From Rivularia sp. MS3 (GTDB taxonomy: Bacteria; Cyanobacteriota; Cyanobacteriia; Cyanobacteriales; Nostocaceae), in assembly GCA_019192545.1 (NCBI GenBank), contig JAHCMI010000055.1, forward strand, positions 1 through 62,321: a stretch of DNA of 62,321 nt. The letters are read 5' to 3'. Made by a program: the position numbers and the translations under genes. Positions 18,139 through 27,139 of the stretch are shown here, one piece after another (the stretch's first letter is position 1; each line of letters opens with the position of its first letter). Under the pieces are notes generated by a model, which saw only the letters and a list, made by a program, of their open reading frames with translations, was not told the origin of the DNA and did no database searches.

Positions 18139-18254
18139 TCCCTAAATATTCTCTTATTTATAAGCTTAATTATCGACAAAAAGTGTTCGTGAATATCATT
18201 CAAAATCTTATATAAGGTTATTTACGAACATTTTTTAGCATACCACTAGTTGTT

Positions 18255-18271
18255 ATAGCAGTTATATGGTG
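18255..18271 (+). repeat. Right recombination site of the hupL element
   Basis: Perfect copy of ATAGCAGTTATATGGTG at 11938-11954. The following bases (CCTGGTGGCGTAATG) resume hupL. Confidence 0.97.
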
Positions 18272-19354
18272 CCTGGTGGCGTAATGTGCGCTCCCACCTT
18301 AACCGACGTAACCCGCGCTTGGTCGATTCTGGAATATTTTCGGACTAATTGGCTCGAACCAGTTTGGTTGGGTTGTTCTTTGGAAAGATACGAAGAAATT
18401 CAAACCTATGAGGATTTTCTAAATTGGCTGGATGAAAGTCCAAATCATGCTAATTCTGACTTGGGTTTTTATTGGCGCATGGGTTTGGATATCGGCTTGC
18501 ATAAATATGGTCAGGGTTTGGGCAAATATATTTCTTGGGGATATTTACCTCACGAAGTAAAATATCAGCATCCCACGGTTGAAGGTAGAAATGCCGCTCT
18601 CATCATGAAAAGCGGAGTATACGACAGCTTCACGGATACTCACGTGCCGATGAATCATGGTTTTGTCCGCGAAAACACTTCCCACTCTTGGTATAACGAA
18701 GGTACGGGAGACATTCATCCTTACGACCGCAATACCCGACCGACTCAAAACAACGTTAAGGATTTTGATAATGAGTATTCTTGGGGAACAGCAGTAACTC
18801 ATGTAGATTACGGACGTTTAGAAGCTGGCCCCTTAGCTCGTCAATTGGTAGCAGGTGGTACTCACGGCGAAACTTGGCAGCATTATGATGGCTTTATCCT
18901 CGATGCTTTCAAACAAATGGGTGGCCCTAGTATCCATATCCGTCAATTAGCAAGAGTCCACGAAGTTGTTAAGCTTTACCGTCAAGCCGAACGTTGTTTG
19001 CGAGAATTTCGCTTAAACGATGATTGGTATATCAAGCCAAAAGAACAAGACGGACGCGGTTGGGGTGCTACCGAAGCATCGAGGGGAGCTTTATGTCACT
19101 GGATAGATATTGAAGGTGGCAAAATTAAAAATTATCAAATTATGGCTCCTTCAACTTGGAATATAGGGCCTCGCGACGGTGAAGGAAAACGCGGCCCCAT
19201 TGAAGAAGCTTTAATCGGTACCCCTATTTTTGACTCAACAGATCCAGTAGAAATAGGTCATGTAGCTCGTTCGTTCGATTCTTGTTTGGTATGTACCGTC
19301 CACGCTCACGATGCAAAAACGGGTGAAGAATTAGCGCGTTTTCGGACAGCTTGA
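18272..19354 (+). CDS. hupL: hupL, C-terminal segment
   Basis: This fragment continues HupL from VPGGVMCAPTLTDVTRAW to the second active-site motif DSCLVCTVHAHD and the stop. The peptide after CTVH (AHDAKTGEELARFRTA) is the C-terminal extension normally removed by the maturation protease once nickel is inserted; that protease (hupW) lies at 23719. A fragment starting by itself at 18266 would lack the first CxxC, so it needs excision of the element to be useful. Confidence 0.97.
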   Translation, partial: PGGVMCAPTLTDVTRAWSILEYFRTNWLEPVWLGCSLERYEEIQTYEDFLNWLDESPNHANSDLGFYWRMGLDIGLHKYGQGLGKYISWGYLPHEVKYQHPTVEGRNAALIMKSGVYDSFTDTHVPMNHGFVRENTSHSWYNEGTGDIHPYDRNTRPTQNNVKDFDNEYSWGTAVTHVDYGRLEAGPLARQLVAGGTHGETWQHYDGFILDAFKQMGGPSIHIRQLARVHEVVKLYRQAERCLREFRLNDDWYIKPKEQDGRGWGATEASRGALCHWIDIEGGKIKNYQIMAPSTWNIGPRDGEGKRGPIEEALIGTPIFDSTDPVEIGHVARSFDSCLVCTVHAHDAKTGEELARFRTA

Positions 19355-19459
19355 AAATTAGTAGCGAGTAGCAAGTAGAGAGTAGCAAGTTAAGAATTAT
19401 CTCCCACATTCTGCATTCCCTACTTTCTATCTAAATACAATTCACAAAAAAAATAATCT

Positions 19460-19885
19460 ATGTCCAAAGACTTACACGAACATCTTCCTAATCTTCCTTC
19501 TGAAGTCCTTCAAGAGTTTACTCAGTGGTGCGTGACTCAACATGCAAGAGAAGCGGGATACGAATTTACTCCCAATGAAACAAAACTCGAAAACTTGTCT
19601 ACAGCAGATTATATTCCAGAAATTGTCGGTCAATTTATGGATACAACAAGAAAGGATATTAGAACTGGATTAGTAGCAACATTTGCCGGAAAGAAAGCTG
19701 ATAATCATTCCTTATCTGGTTTAGCCGCGATGGTTGATTTTGTTTCGCTTTATGTTAAGCATTTGTTTCCTAGTGAAGGAAATGATGAAACACAAGCCGA
19801 AGAGTTGTTAAATAAAGCTTCTGAAGAGCAGTTTAATAAACTTGCTCAAATTGCTCAAGAACATAACGTCAGTTTATCAGTATAA
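19460..19885 (+). CDS. Conserved small protein downstream of hupL, function unknown
   Basis: A 141-residue acidic, helical protein without a signal peptide or membrane segment. It starts 105 bp after hupL on the same strand and is followed by an intrinsic terminator, so it is probably the last gene of the hupSL transcript. Features seen: TQWCVTQHAREAGYEF near the N-terminus, a central segment (DTTRKDIRTGLVATFAGKKA), and a helical tail. I cannot assign a family. A role in hydrogenase assembly or simply in heterocysts is inference from position. Confidence 0.75.
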   Translation: MSKDLHEHLPNLPSEVLQEFTQWCVTQHAREAGYEFTPNETKLENLSTADYIPEIVGQFMDTTRKDIRTGLVATFAGKKADNHSLSGLAAMVDFVSLYVKHLFPSEGNDETQAEELLNKASEEQFNKLAQIAQEHNVSLSV

Positions 19886-19915
19886 ATACATAAATTTTCG
19901 ACACAAAGAATTATT

Positions 19916-19949
19916 AACCTGGCTTTTGTTGCAAAATCCAGGTTTTTTT
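19916..19949 (+). terminator. Intrinsic terminator after the hup operon
   Basis: AACCTGG (19916-19922) pairs with CCAGGTT (19938-19944), followed by TTTTTG. It closes the hupSL-plus-small-gene unit. Confidence 0.8.
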
Positions 19950-20526
19950 GTTGAGTCAGTATCTTTAACGAATTAATAAGAAAATATTAAATTAATTTAG
20001 TCATTATCCACAGCTGTATGTATTGATTAGTTCGTGTTAAAAGTAGCGAAAAAATTTTTTGATTGAATTATTGTTAATTTAATTTGAATTGATGAAACCT
20101 TTGCTATCAATGGATTATAAGTGTTTCTGCTGCGAGCTTACGATTTTCTTCTCAAGTAAATTAAACGGGGAATGCTGTTCGTGGAACTACTATAGGTAAA
20201 TCTTTAAACTTTTATTAAAACGTTGACTATTTACACTTGAGTCAGTTAAAACCAATTAAGAAATCATCACATTGTATTTGTTCTGATTGAATCTAATGTT
20301 GTCGGACAGTTTATTCTCTGGCGGCATAGAAAATTAACAGTTATGTCGCTTCTTGAAGCAAGAATAATTCCTTCAAAGAAGATAAATATTATCCTGCAAA
20401 TGCTTGTAGTTGATAGCGTTTGAACTGGGTGTAATGCTAGTGCTGCATTTACCTTAATTTTGGTATATCTACTTTTCAATTTTTGCCCAACAATTTCAGC
20501 AATTTATTGACGGAGAATCAATTAAA
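19950..20526. other. Noncoding upstream region of sucrose synthase
   Basis: AT-rich spacer that must hold the promoter of the sucrose synthase gene. I see no gene or clear box. A GGAG ribosome binding site lies at 20512-20515, about 11 bp before the start codon. Confidence 0.5.
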
Positions 20527-22959
20527 ATGTCTAATTTAATTCAAAACGTAATAGACACTCAGGAAAAAAATCATTTACGTACCTTTATCGATCTATTACG
20601 TCAATCAGAAAAGCGTTATCTACTTCGTAACGATATTTTGATTGCGTTTTATAAGTATTGCGATACTAACGAAGATAATAAGGATTTGTATCGCGACTCA
20701 GTTTTAGCTAAGTTAATCTACTCAATTCAAGAGATTATTCTAGATAAGGAAAGTCTTTACTTAGTCGTTCGTCCAAAAATTGCCACTCAGGAAGCTTATC
20801 GTTTGTTGGATGATATGACGATAGAATCTATAAGTATTGATGAGTTATTAAATTTACGAGATAAACTGGTTGATTCTAGTCTTTCTCAAGATGAGGAAGT
20901 ATTGAAAATTGATTTTCAGCCTTTTTATAATTCCTCTGTTAGCCTGCCTTCTGCGAAAAAAATCGGCAATGGTGTTGATTACCTAAATCGCTATTTATCT
21001 AACAAACTATTTGATGATAATTGCGGCACTTGGCAAGAGTCTTTGTTTAACTTTCTGAAGCTGCACAAATATAAAGGTCAACAGTTATTAATTAACGAAC
21101 GCATCAAAAGTAAATCTCAGCTATCTGAAAAGGTAAAACGAGTCATTGACCTTTTAGAAAAATATCCCGATCGCACTTCCTACGAAAACTTTCGCTTTGA
21201 ATTACGCAGTTTCGGTTTTGAACCTGGTTGGGGAAATACGGCACAAAGAGCCAGAGAAACTTTAGAATTACTTGACCAGTTGATTGATTCGGCCGACCAT
21301 GAAATCTTAGAAAAATTCATGTCCCGAATTCCTTTGATTTTCAATGTTTTAGTAACTTCTCCCCACGGATGGTTCGGACAAGAAGGTGTTTTAGGAAGGC
21401 CCGATACTGGCGGACAAGTAGTTTATGTCCTCGATCAAGTAAAGGAATTAGAAAAACAAATTCAGGAAAATGCCAGACTTGGGGGACTTGATGTACTCGG
21501 TAAAATCGAACCTAAAATAATTGTACTTACACGTTTGATTCCTAATAGCGAAGATACCAACTGCAATCAGCGCTTGGAAAAAATATACGGTTCAAATAAC
21601 TGCTGGATTTTACGGGTTCCCTTCCGCGAATCTCAACCTGAAATTACCCAAAATTGGATTTCCCGTTTTGAAATTTATCCTTATTTAGAAAGCTTTGCTA
21701 CTGATTCCGAACGCGAACTTTTAGCGGAGTTTGAAGGTAAGCCAGATTTAATTATTGGGAATTATACTGACGGTAATTTAGTAGCATTTTTGTTGTCGCG
21801 GCGGTTGAATGTAACTCAATGCGTTATCGCTCATGCCTTAGAAAAATCAAAGTATGTTTTCAGCGATATTAATTGGCAAGACCTCGAACAACAGTACCAT
21901 TTTTCACTTCAGTTTACTGCCGATTTAATTGCCATGAATGCCGCTAATTTCGTTGTTAGCAGCACTTATCAAGAAATAATCGGTACCGAGCATACCCTCG
22001 GGCAGTACGAGTCTTACCAATCTTTCACCATGCCAAAACTCTACCATGTAGTTAGCGGCATCGATTTAAAAAATCCTAAATTTAATGTTGTTCCCCCCGG
22101 TGTTAATGAAAACGTTTATTTTCCTTACACCAAAATTGAAGATAGATTGCTAAATAACCGGGAAAGACTGGAAGATTTATTATTTACTTTGGAAGATTCT
22201 ACTCAAGTTTTTGGTAAACTTGCCGACATCAGCAAGCGTCCTATCTTCTCGATGGCACGATTGGATAAAATCAAAAATCTTACAGGTTTAGCCGAGTGTT
22301 TTGGAAAAAGTAAAGAACTTCAACAGCAGTGTAATTTGATTTTAGTGGCTGGGAAACTTCGTACAGAAGATTCTACAGACAGCGAAGAAATCAACCAAAT
22401 TGAAAAACTTTACCAAATCATCGACAAGTACAACTTACAAGGTAAAATCCGCTGGTTGGGAGTGCGGCTATCAAAAACCGACTCTGGAGAAATTTATCGG
22501 ATAATCGGCGATCGCCAAGGTATTTTTGTTCAACCAGCGTTGTTTGAAGCTTTCGGTTTAACTGTACTCGAAGCAATGATTAGCGGACTTCCTACCTTTG
22601 CAACTCGCTTCGGCGGACCTTTGGAAATTATCCAAGACAAAGTCAATGGATTTTATATAAATCCCACGAATCACCAGGAAATGGCGCAAACGATTTTAGA
22701 ATTTCTCAGCAAATGCGATTTTAACCCCAACACCTGGAATGATTTTTCTCAAAAAGGTATCGAGCGAATTTACGATAACTATACCTGGAAGATTCACAGC
22801 AACCGCTTGTTATCCCTAGCAAAAACCTACAGCTTGTACAATTATGCTTCTGGAGACAACCGCGAAGACATGTTACGCTATGTCGAATCTTTATTCCACC
22901 TACTTTACAAACCCCGCGCTAAGGCTTTATTAGAGCAACATACCACCAGCGTTGGTTAA
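20527..22959 (+). CDS. susA: Sucrose synthase
   Basis: Sucrose synthase (810 residues, the usual length) converts sucrose plus NDP reversibly to fructose and NDP-glucose. In filamentous cyanobacteria it is tied to nitrogen-fixing metabolism because sucrose is a carbon carrier into heterocysts (family knowledge). Seen here: the N-terminal regulatory half, the substrate motif HGWFGQEGVLGRPDTGGQ near residue 280, the GT-B core with ISKRPIFSMARLDKIKNLTG near 570, and the GT4 E-x7-E motif EAFGLTVLE near 673 followed by FATRFGGPLEII. A GGAG ribosome site precedes ATG 20527. It sits between hup and nif genes, which fits heterocyst use. Confidence 0.95.
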   Translation: MSNLIQNVIDTQEKNHLRTFIDLLRQSEKRYLLRNDILIAFYKYCDTNEDNKDLYRDSVLAKLIYSIQEIILDKESLYLVVRPKIATQEAYRLLDDMTIESISIDELLNLRDKLVDSSLSQDEEVLKIDFQPFYNSSVSLPSAKKIGNGVDYLNRYLSNKLFDDNCGTWQESLFNFLKLHKYKGQQLLINERIKSKSQLSEKVKRVIDLLEKYPDRTSYENFRFELRSFGFEPGWGNTAQRARETLELLDQLIDSADHEILEKFMSRIPLIFNVLVTSPHGWFGQEGVLGRPDTGGQVVYVLDQVKELEKQIQENARLGGLDVLGKIEPKIIVLTRLIPNSEDTNCNQRLEKIYGSNNCWILRVPFRESQPEITQNWISRFEIYPYLESFATDSERELLAEFEGKPDLIIGNYTDGNLVAFLLSRRLNVTQCVIAHALEKSKYVFSDINWQDLEQQYHFSLQFTADLIAMNAANFVVSSTYQEIIGTEHTLGQYESYQSFTMPKLYHVVSGIDLKNPKFNVVPPGVNENVYFPYTKIEDRLLNNRERLEDLLFTLEDSTQVFGKLADISKRPIFSMARLDKIKNLTGLAECFGKSKELQQQCNLILVAGKLRTEDSTDSEEINQIEKLYQIIDKYNLQGKIRWLGVRLSKTDSGEIYRIIGDRQGIFVQPALFEAFGLTVLEAMISGLPTFATRFGGPLEIIQDKVNGFYINPTNHQEMAQTILEFLSKCDFNPNTWNDFSQKGIERIYDNYTWKIHSNRLLSLAKTYSLYNYASGDNREDMLRYVESLFHLLYKPRAKALLEQHTTSVG

Positions 22960-23718
22960 TAAATCGGTTTTCATCGCTTCCCCTCTGCCTTTATAAGGCG
23001 GGGTGAGGTTAATCTATATTACCGATTACTCTAACTTATGCTTTTTCTTAAGGCAGAGCCTTTATATCAATTCCGGTTGCACCAGAATGATATAGCGTTT
23101 CCTAATCTATTGAAGTACACCTCAAAACCTCACCCCCAACCCCTCTCCAAATTATTGGAGAGGGGAGATAAAGCACAGCTTTATCGGGGGTGAGGTCATT
23201 TTTGGACCTCAGTTGCTGTAGGAATGCTATAAAAAACCACAGAGTACGCACAGTGAGAATAAGAGAGAAAAAATTTAAATAATTCCGATATAAACGGAAA
23301 AGATATCAAGCGTTTCATCTCGCGGTTAAACCCCCAAGATAAAAACCAACGAACAATAAATAATTTAATATCACCAATCACCTATTACCAATCACCAATT
23401 ACCATTATATTTTTGATACATATTTTTCGTAAATCTGCATACTAAAATAAAATTTATGTATGCTAATAAAAATATTAATTTATTTTTTTCTTCTAAAACA
23501 TAAAAATATTGCTCGAAAATATGTAGAATAGGAAAACAAACAAAATCTCTGAATTCGATAATCTAGTTTCTTAAGAATTCTTCGTAGAATTTTGTAGAAG
23601 TTAGCCTATATATCTTTTAAAGCTGTAGTGATTAAAGTATGAATCCATATCCGATGTAATTATCGTATCACGACAATACTTACCTACCCTTCTGAGTGCA
23701 ATTAAAGAATGATTGTAG
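22960..23718. other. Noncoding spacer with structured repeats
   Basis: No gene. It holds a CCTC(A)CCCC-type repeat near 22980-23010 and the folded repeat at 23128-23195 described separately, STRR-like ACCAATCACCTATTACC near 23375-23405, and the upstream region of hupW. A plain promoter cannot be picked out by eye. Confidence 0.5.
23128..23195. repeat. Dispersed repeat predicted to fold as a three-way junction
   Basis: CCTCACCCCC (23128-23137) pairs with GGGGGTGAGG (23186-23195). Inside it CCCCTCTCC pairs with GGAGAGGGG, and GATAAAG pairs with CTTTATC. One outer stem with two inner hairpins makes a three-way junction. A partial relative (CCCCTCTCC...GGAGAGGGG) occurs near 37440-37465. Confidence 0.7.
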
Positions 23719-24228
23719 ATGACCAACGACCACAACAAACTAACAATTATTGGTTGCGGAAATCTTAACCGCAATGATGATGCCGTAGGCGTAATTGTAG
23801 CCCAACGCCTACAGCAGTATCTTGCAACATATCCTCATCCCCATGTGAAAGTTTACGACTGCGGCACCGCAGGGATGGAAGTCATGTTCAAAGCAAGAGG
23901 TAGCAAGCACCTAATAATTATTGATGCGAGTTCGACAAATTCCGAACCAGGTGCTGTATTTAAACTTCCAGGGACAGAATTAGAAGCTTTACCAGAACCT
24001 AGTTATAACTTGCATGATTTTCGCTGGGACAATGCAATAGCTGCTGGAAAACAAATCTTTAAAGATGATTTTCCTCCTGTCGTCACCGTTTATTTAATTG
24101 AAGCAGCAAATCTTGATTTCGGCTGGGAATTAAGCTATGCCGTACAGCGTTCTGCTGCAAAGGTGTTTGAACAAATTAAGGCAGTCATCAGAAACAATGC
24201 AGAATATGGCGAAACGGTTTTAAGCTGA
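23719..24228 (+). CDS. hupW: Hydrogenase maturation protease for HupL
   Basis: A 169-residue member of the HyaD/HycI endopeptidase family, which removes the C-terminal tail of the hydrogenase large subunit after nickel insertion. The N-terminal GCGNLNRNDDAVGVIVA carries the conserved Asp (about residue 20) that contacts nickel, and DCGTAGMEVMF follows the second strand. In Nostoc, HupW is the protease for the uptake hydrogenase, and the partner HupL with its tail is encoded at 11445-19354. It ends overlapping by 9 bp the convergent gene 24220-24594. Confidence 0.9.
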   Translation: MTNDHNKLTIIGCGNLNRNDDAVGVIVAQRLQQYLATYPHPHVKVYDCGTAGMEVMFKARGSKHLIIIDASSTNSEPGAVFKLPGTELEALPEPSYNLHDFRWDNAIAAGKQIFKDDFPPVVTVYLIEAANLDFGWELSYAVQRSAAKVFEQIKAVIRNNAEYGETVLS

Positions 24229-24594
24229 GTCTTCCTGATAAACAGATAGTTCATCTACTCTCATTTCAAAAGGCATACCTTCACTGCTCGGAGGGCAAAC
24301 ACGAATCTTAGCGTTACTAGCAACATTATTTAGTAATGATGCCATCGGTACCATTTTCTGTAAAATCCGCCAGTTGGTTACTTGATCTGGACATTCAATT
24401 ACCAAAGTCATTGCAGAGGTGTGGGTAGTAACATACCATCGACAAGCAGATAACAAGTCTTTAATTTTGCGATCGCAATTTTCGTAAAAGAACTTGCTTA
24501 GAGATTTTTCTAACTGCTGACGCAATATAATATCAGCCACGGATGGTTGAAACGGACCCAAATCATCATTCTGAAAGAAATACTTGTTGTTCAT
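24220..24594 (-). CDS. Conserved hypothetical protein convergent with hupW
   Basis: A 124-residue soluble protein with no family I recognise. It has three cysteines (NCDRKI, SACRWYV, RVCPPSS), a helical N-terminal half and a beta-rich C-terminal half (AMTLVIECPD, FEMRVDELSVY). Its last 9 bp overlap the end of hupW on the other strand, a tight convergent pair. No signal peptide. It may be specific to heterocyst-formers, which is a guess from its neighbours. Confidence 0.65.
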   Translation of the reverse strand: MNNKYFFQNDDLGPFQPSVADIILRQQLEKSLSKFFYENCDRKIKDLLSACRWYVTTHTSAMTLVIECPDQVTNWRILQKMVPMASLLNNVASNAKIRVCPPSSEGMPFEMRVDELSVYQEDSA

Positions 24595-25591
24595 TTGTTC
24601 TAGTGTCTATTGATTCTTTCAAACTCAAATCACGATACCACAAACCAAATATTGAATTGTAGCTAAATATTCTATATTTTTTGTTTTCATAAAATACTGT
24701 CATACAGACAATAATAATTACCAAAAAATTAGCTAAATATATATTTAGCCAAAGAATATTTACTTACAACCGAATATTTCTGTACTGAATAGTTCCTCAA
24801 CTATTATAATCATATACAATCAATAAAGTGAGTATATGATATAAAAAAACATTTGTTTAACGAATAGATAACCTATTGTTTTACCCTCAATTACCAACAT
24901 TTAACTTAATCCTTACCTTTACATAAATAAAGATTCTATTTTAGACATAGTTGATGATAGAAGCATTATTAATTGTTTTTTGTTCATTGATTAAAAGACA
25001 GAAATCAATAGGTGTAATGGATAAACTATTGCAGAAACTTAGCTAACAAAAATTACCAAACCAGCAACCCAATATGAAATGATTAAGGGCTGGCATATAG
25101 TCTGGTAGATGAAAATATTACTACTACGGGCAAGTTATAAAATTTCAATTGCCGCTAATCATTCCCTGATAATGGAATTTACCGGTGATGTTGTCTTTAG
25201 AAATTGCTCGATAGTTCAAACACACTTTACCATGTAAGCTCAGATCGACATCAAGACCGAATCTGCCAAAATCGGAAATTGAATGTAAATCTATGTTTTT
25301 GAGCATAAAGTGCTGTTTGTAATCCTACTTAGATGATGTTCTTAATCAAAAAGCTACTTCTTAGATTTGGAGAATCTATATTTTGAACTAGACCTATGAT
25401 ATACACAATTTATATAAAAAAAGAAGCGAGCGATACTATTCTTGCAAAATATATCAATTATTTGCTGTTTACAGGATAAATAGTCATTTTATATACACAA
25501 ATATCGGCAATATTTACAACATAATTCGTATTTTCTCAGATTTGCTTTTTTTAAAGTGAATTAAAACTTTATATAAATTTTACAAAAGCTG
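24595..25591. other. Long noncoding AT-rich stretch
   Basis: About 1 kb with no gene on either strand that I can support, and no tRNA or other RNA gene recognised. It contains only AT-rich sequence. A small RNA cannot be excluded by eye. Confidence 0.5.
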
Positions 25592-25622
25592 AAAAACCCG
25601 GTTTGTTGCTGAAACCGGGCTT
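25592..25622 (-). terminator. Intrinsic terminator downstream of the CBS-CP12 gene
   Basis: CCCGGTTT (25597-25604) pairs with AAACCGGG (25612-25619) and the minus strand continues with TTTTT. It lies about 210 bp after the CBS-CP12 gene; on the plus strand it is followed only by CTTTAATT. Confidence 0.65.
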
Positions 25623-25693
25623 TAATTAATGACTAACTATCAAATAGACAGCAATTACCCACCGACAGATAAACTTCTTCAAGGGATATGCAA

Positions 25694-25817
25694 TAAATAA
25701 AATGTCCTATCGTTTAAAGTGCTGCGTTTAAAGTTTGTATATCAGAGGCAGGCAGGATGCCTGCACTACAAGAATGTAGCTTTATGGCACAACACCGACG
25801 CTGGGACATTTTATTAT
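25694..25817. repeat. MITE-like element with terminal inverted repeats
   Basis: AATAAAATGTCC at 25696-25707 and GGACATTTTATT at 25804-25815 form a 12-bp inverted repeat around about 100 bp that includes GGCAGGATGCCTGCACTAC, a sequence type often dispersed in cyanobacteria. There is no coding capacity. Confidence 0.5.
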
Positions 25818-25834
25818 CTGTAAATACCTAAACT

Positions 25835-26434
25835 TTAAGCAAACTCTTCAACTTTGCTTTCTTCAGCAAATTGATGTCTTGCAGATTTTTCAGGTACTGG
25901 TGCGCCGTTAGCAATTGCTTCGGCTTCAATTTTGTCTACTAGTTTCCAAGCGTCGGCAGCTTCTAGGGAGTAAACACCGTATTGTCCGCAAGTTGAGCGA
26001 GCGTTGGATATTGCTTTGTGCAATTCTGCTTTGAGGAATACAAGCTTTTGCTTGGCAACAAAGTCACCCTTGTTAATAATATCGGTGACAGAGATAATTC
26101 CTACTAAATCATCTTTAATAACTGGGGCACGCCAAATATCTGTTTGGGCAAACAGTCGTGCTACATTTTCTATAGTTAAATCGGGATCTATAACCACGCA
26201 GGGCTTGCTCATAATTTCTGAAACTAAAACGCTTTCAGGTTGACGAGCTAAAGCAATTACTTTAATCGCAATATCGCTTTGGGTTACAATTCCGTATGTA
26301 TCTTCTGAAATTGCAGGTTCGACGATTAATGCACGTAATTGTGTAAGTCTTAATAATCTTACTGCTTCTGCTACAGTAGCCGAACCAGGGATAGTTGCTA
26401 CATTCAAGCTCATGATATCTCTTGCTTTCATCAT
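25835..26434 (-). CDS. CBS domain pair fused to a CP12-like domain
   Basis: The 199-residue protein has two CBS domains (about 5-58 and 70-125: MKARDIMSLNVATIPGSATV and VSEIMSKPCVVIDPDLTIEN), which bind adenosine nucleotides, and a C-terminal CP12-like part (about 133-199) seen as HKAISNARSTCGQYGV and AADAWKLVDKIEAEA. CP12 controls GAPDH and phosphoribulokinase in the Calvin cycle, and CBS-CP12 fusions occur in cyanobacteria. The canonical C-terminal Cys pair is absent; only one Cys stands before the AxAW core, so disulfide-controlled complex formation like that of CP12 is unlikely. It is a single gene with its own terminator, between hydrogenase and nif genes. Confidence 0.87.
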   Translation of the reverse strand: MMKARDIMSLNVATIPGSATVAEAVRLLRLTQLRALIVEPAISEDTYGIVTQSDIAIKVIALARQPESVLVSEIMSKPCVVIDPDLTIENVARLFAQTDIWRAPVIKDDLVGIISVTDIINKGDFVAKQKLVFLKAELHKAISNARSTCGQYGVYSLEAADAWKLVDKIEAEAIANGAPVPEKSARHQFAEESKVEEFA

Positions 26435-27035
26435 GACTTTCTCTCCAATATTTTTTTACTCAGCAAGCAAAGGAATTAACGTGCTTATTGCTGCTCCGGC
26501 TTTCCAATTAGTAATCTACTTGATTGTTTTAATTAAGGAAAAAGTATCCTGCCACAGTAGACTGTCCTTAATTATTTTTCAACAATATAGATTTTGCAAA
26601 CCTTTGTAAAAGACATTAATCATTTCTTGTGCAACAAGAATTAACCAGACTTTTGGAGAGGATTTACGCTTTTACCCTTATATTTTTTCGTTTAAAGAAA
26701 CTTCTTAGTTTCTAGCAGATTCGAGCATAAAGTCTGTTTATTGAATTGTCTTAATAAAAGGTATTGATTGTTTTTGATTAGCTAAGCCGGTGTCTTCACA
26801 ACAATTTAGCTTATATACATATTATCTTTCTCTTGAATTTAGGCAAAGAACAATTAATAAAACTTCGTAGTTAATATCTGTTTACTTAAAGGTAAATAAA
26901 CATAAAATATTTTGCGAATTAGTAATTTTTAGTTTATTAAATATAGTTCATTTAATCAATAAAACAATAAAAAAAATATAAAATATTAAATGTGATGTAG
27001 GAGAAACAAAGTTAGTTAAATGAAATTAATTGAGA
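26435..27035. other. Upstream region of the CBS-CP12 gene, noncoding
   Basis: About 600 AT-rich bases with no gene seen. It must carry the CBS-CP12 promoter, reading leftward. The A/T composition makes box calls by eye unreliable. Confidence 0.45.
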
Positions 27036-27081
27036 ATCAAAAAAATACCCTGCGAGCCAAGTCTTTGCTCAAAGGGTATTT
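27036..27081 (-). terminator. Terminator of the methyltransferase gene
   Basis: AAATACCCT (27043-27051) pairs with AGGGTATTT (27073-27081), with an inner GAGC/GCTC stem. On the minus strand the hairpin runs into TTTTTTT. It lies 60 bp after the gene. Confidence 0.8.
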
Positions 27082-27139
27082 GCTCAAAATCAATTTTCAA
27101 TTAACAAATGCTAAATGGCAGATATTTATGATTAAAGAA

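Larger units (their letters stand above)
11938..18254. mobile_element. 6,317-bp excision element in hupL
   Basis: The perfect 17-bp direct repeats at 11938 and 18255 bound a segment whose loss joins HSSYM to VPGGVMCAPT, the normal HupL sequence. It has a XisC-like recombinase 116 bp from the right repeat. Other cargo, all on the minus strand, is a YdjM-like membrane hydrolase, an ATP-grasp remnant, an unknown 135-residue protein, a membrane WYL-like protein and an RNase III-like protein. The site and recombinase match the known hupL element of Anabaena (10.5 kb), but this one is smaller. Confidence 0.97.

Noticed and set aside
18266-19354. Separate hydrogenase large-subunit gene
   Set aside because: It lacks the N-terminal CxxC and begins at the direct repeat; it is the second half of hupL.
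20267-20479. Minus-strand 70-codon frame upstream of susA
   Set aside because: No ribosome site, no recognisable features, and it lies in the susA promoter region.
24595-25591. tRNA or other structured RNA gene in the 1-kb gap
   Set aside because: I looked for cloverleaf-type arms and CCA or GTTC-type motifs and found none that pair well.
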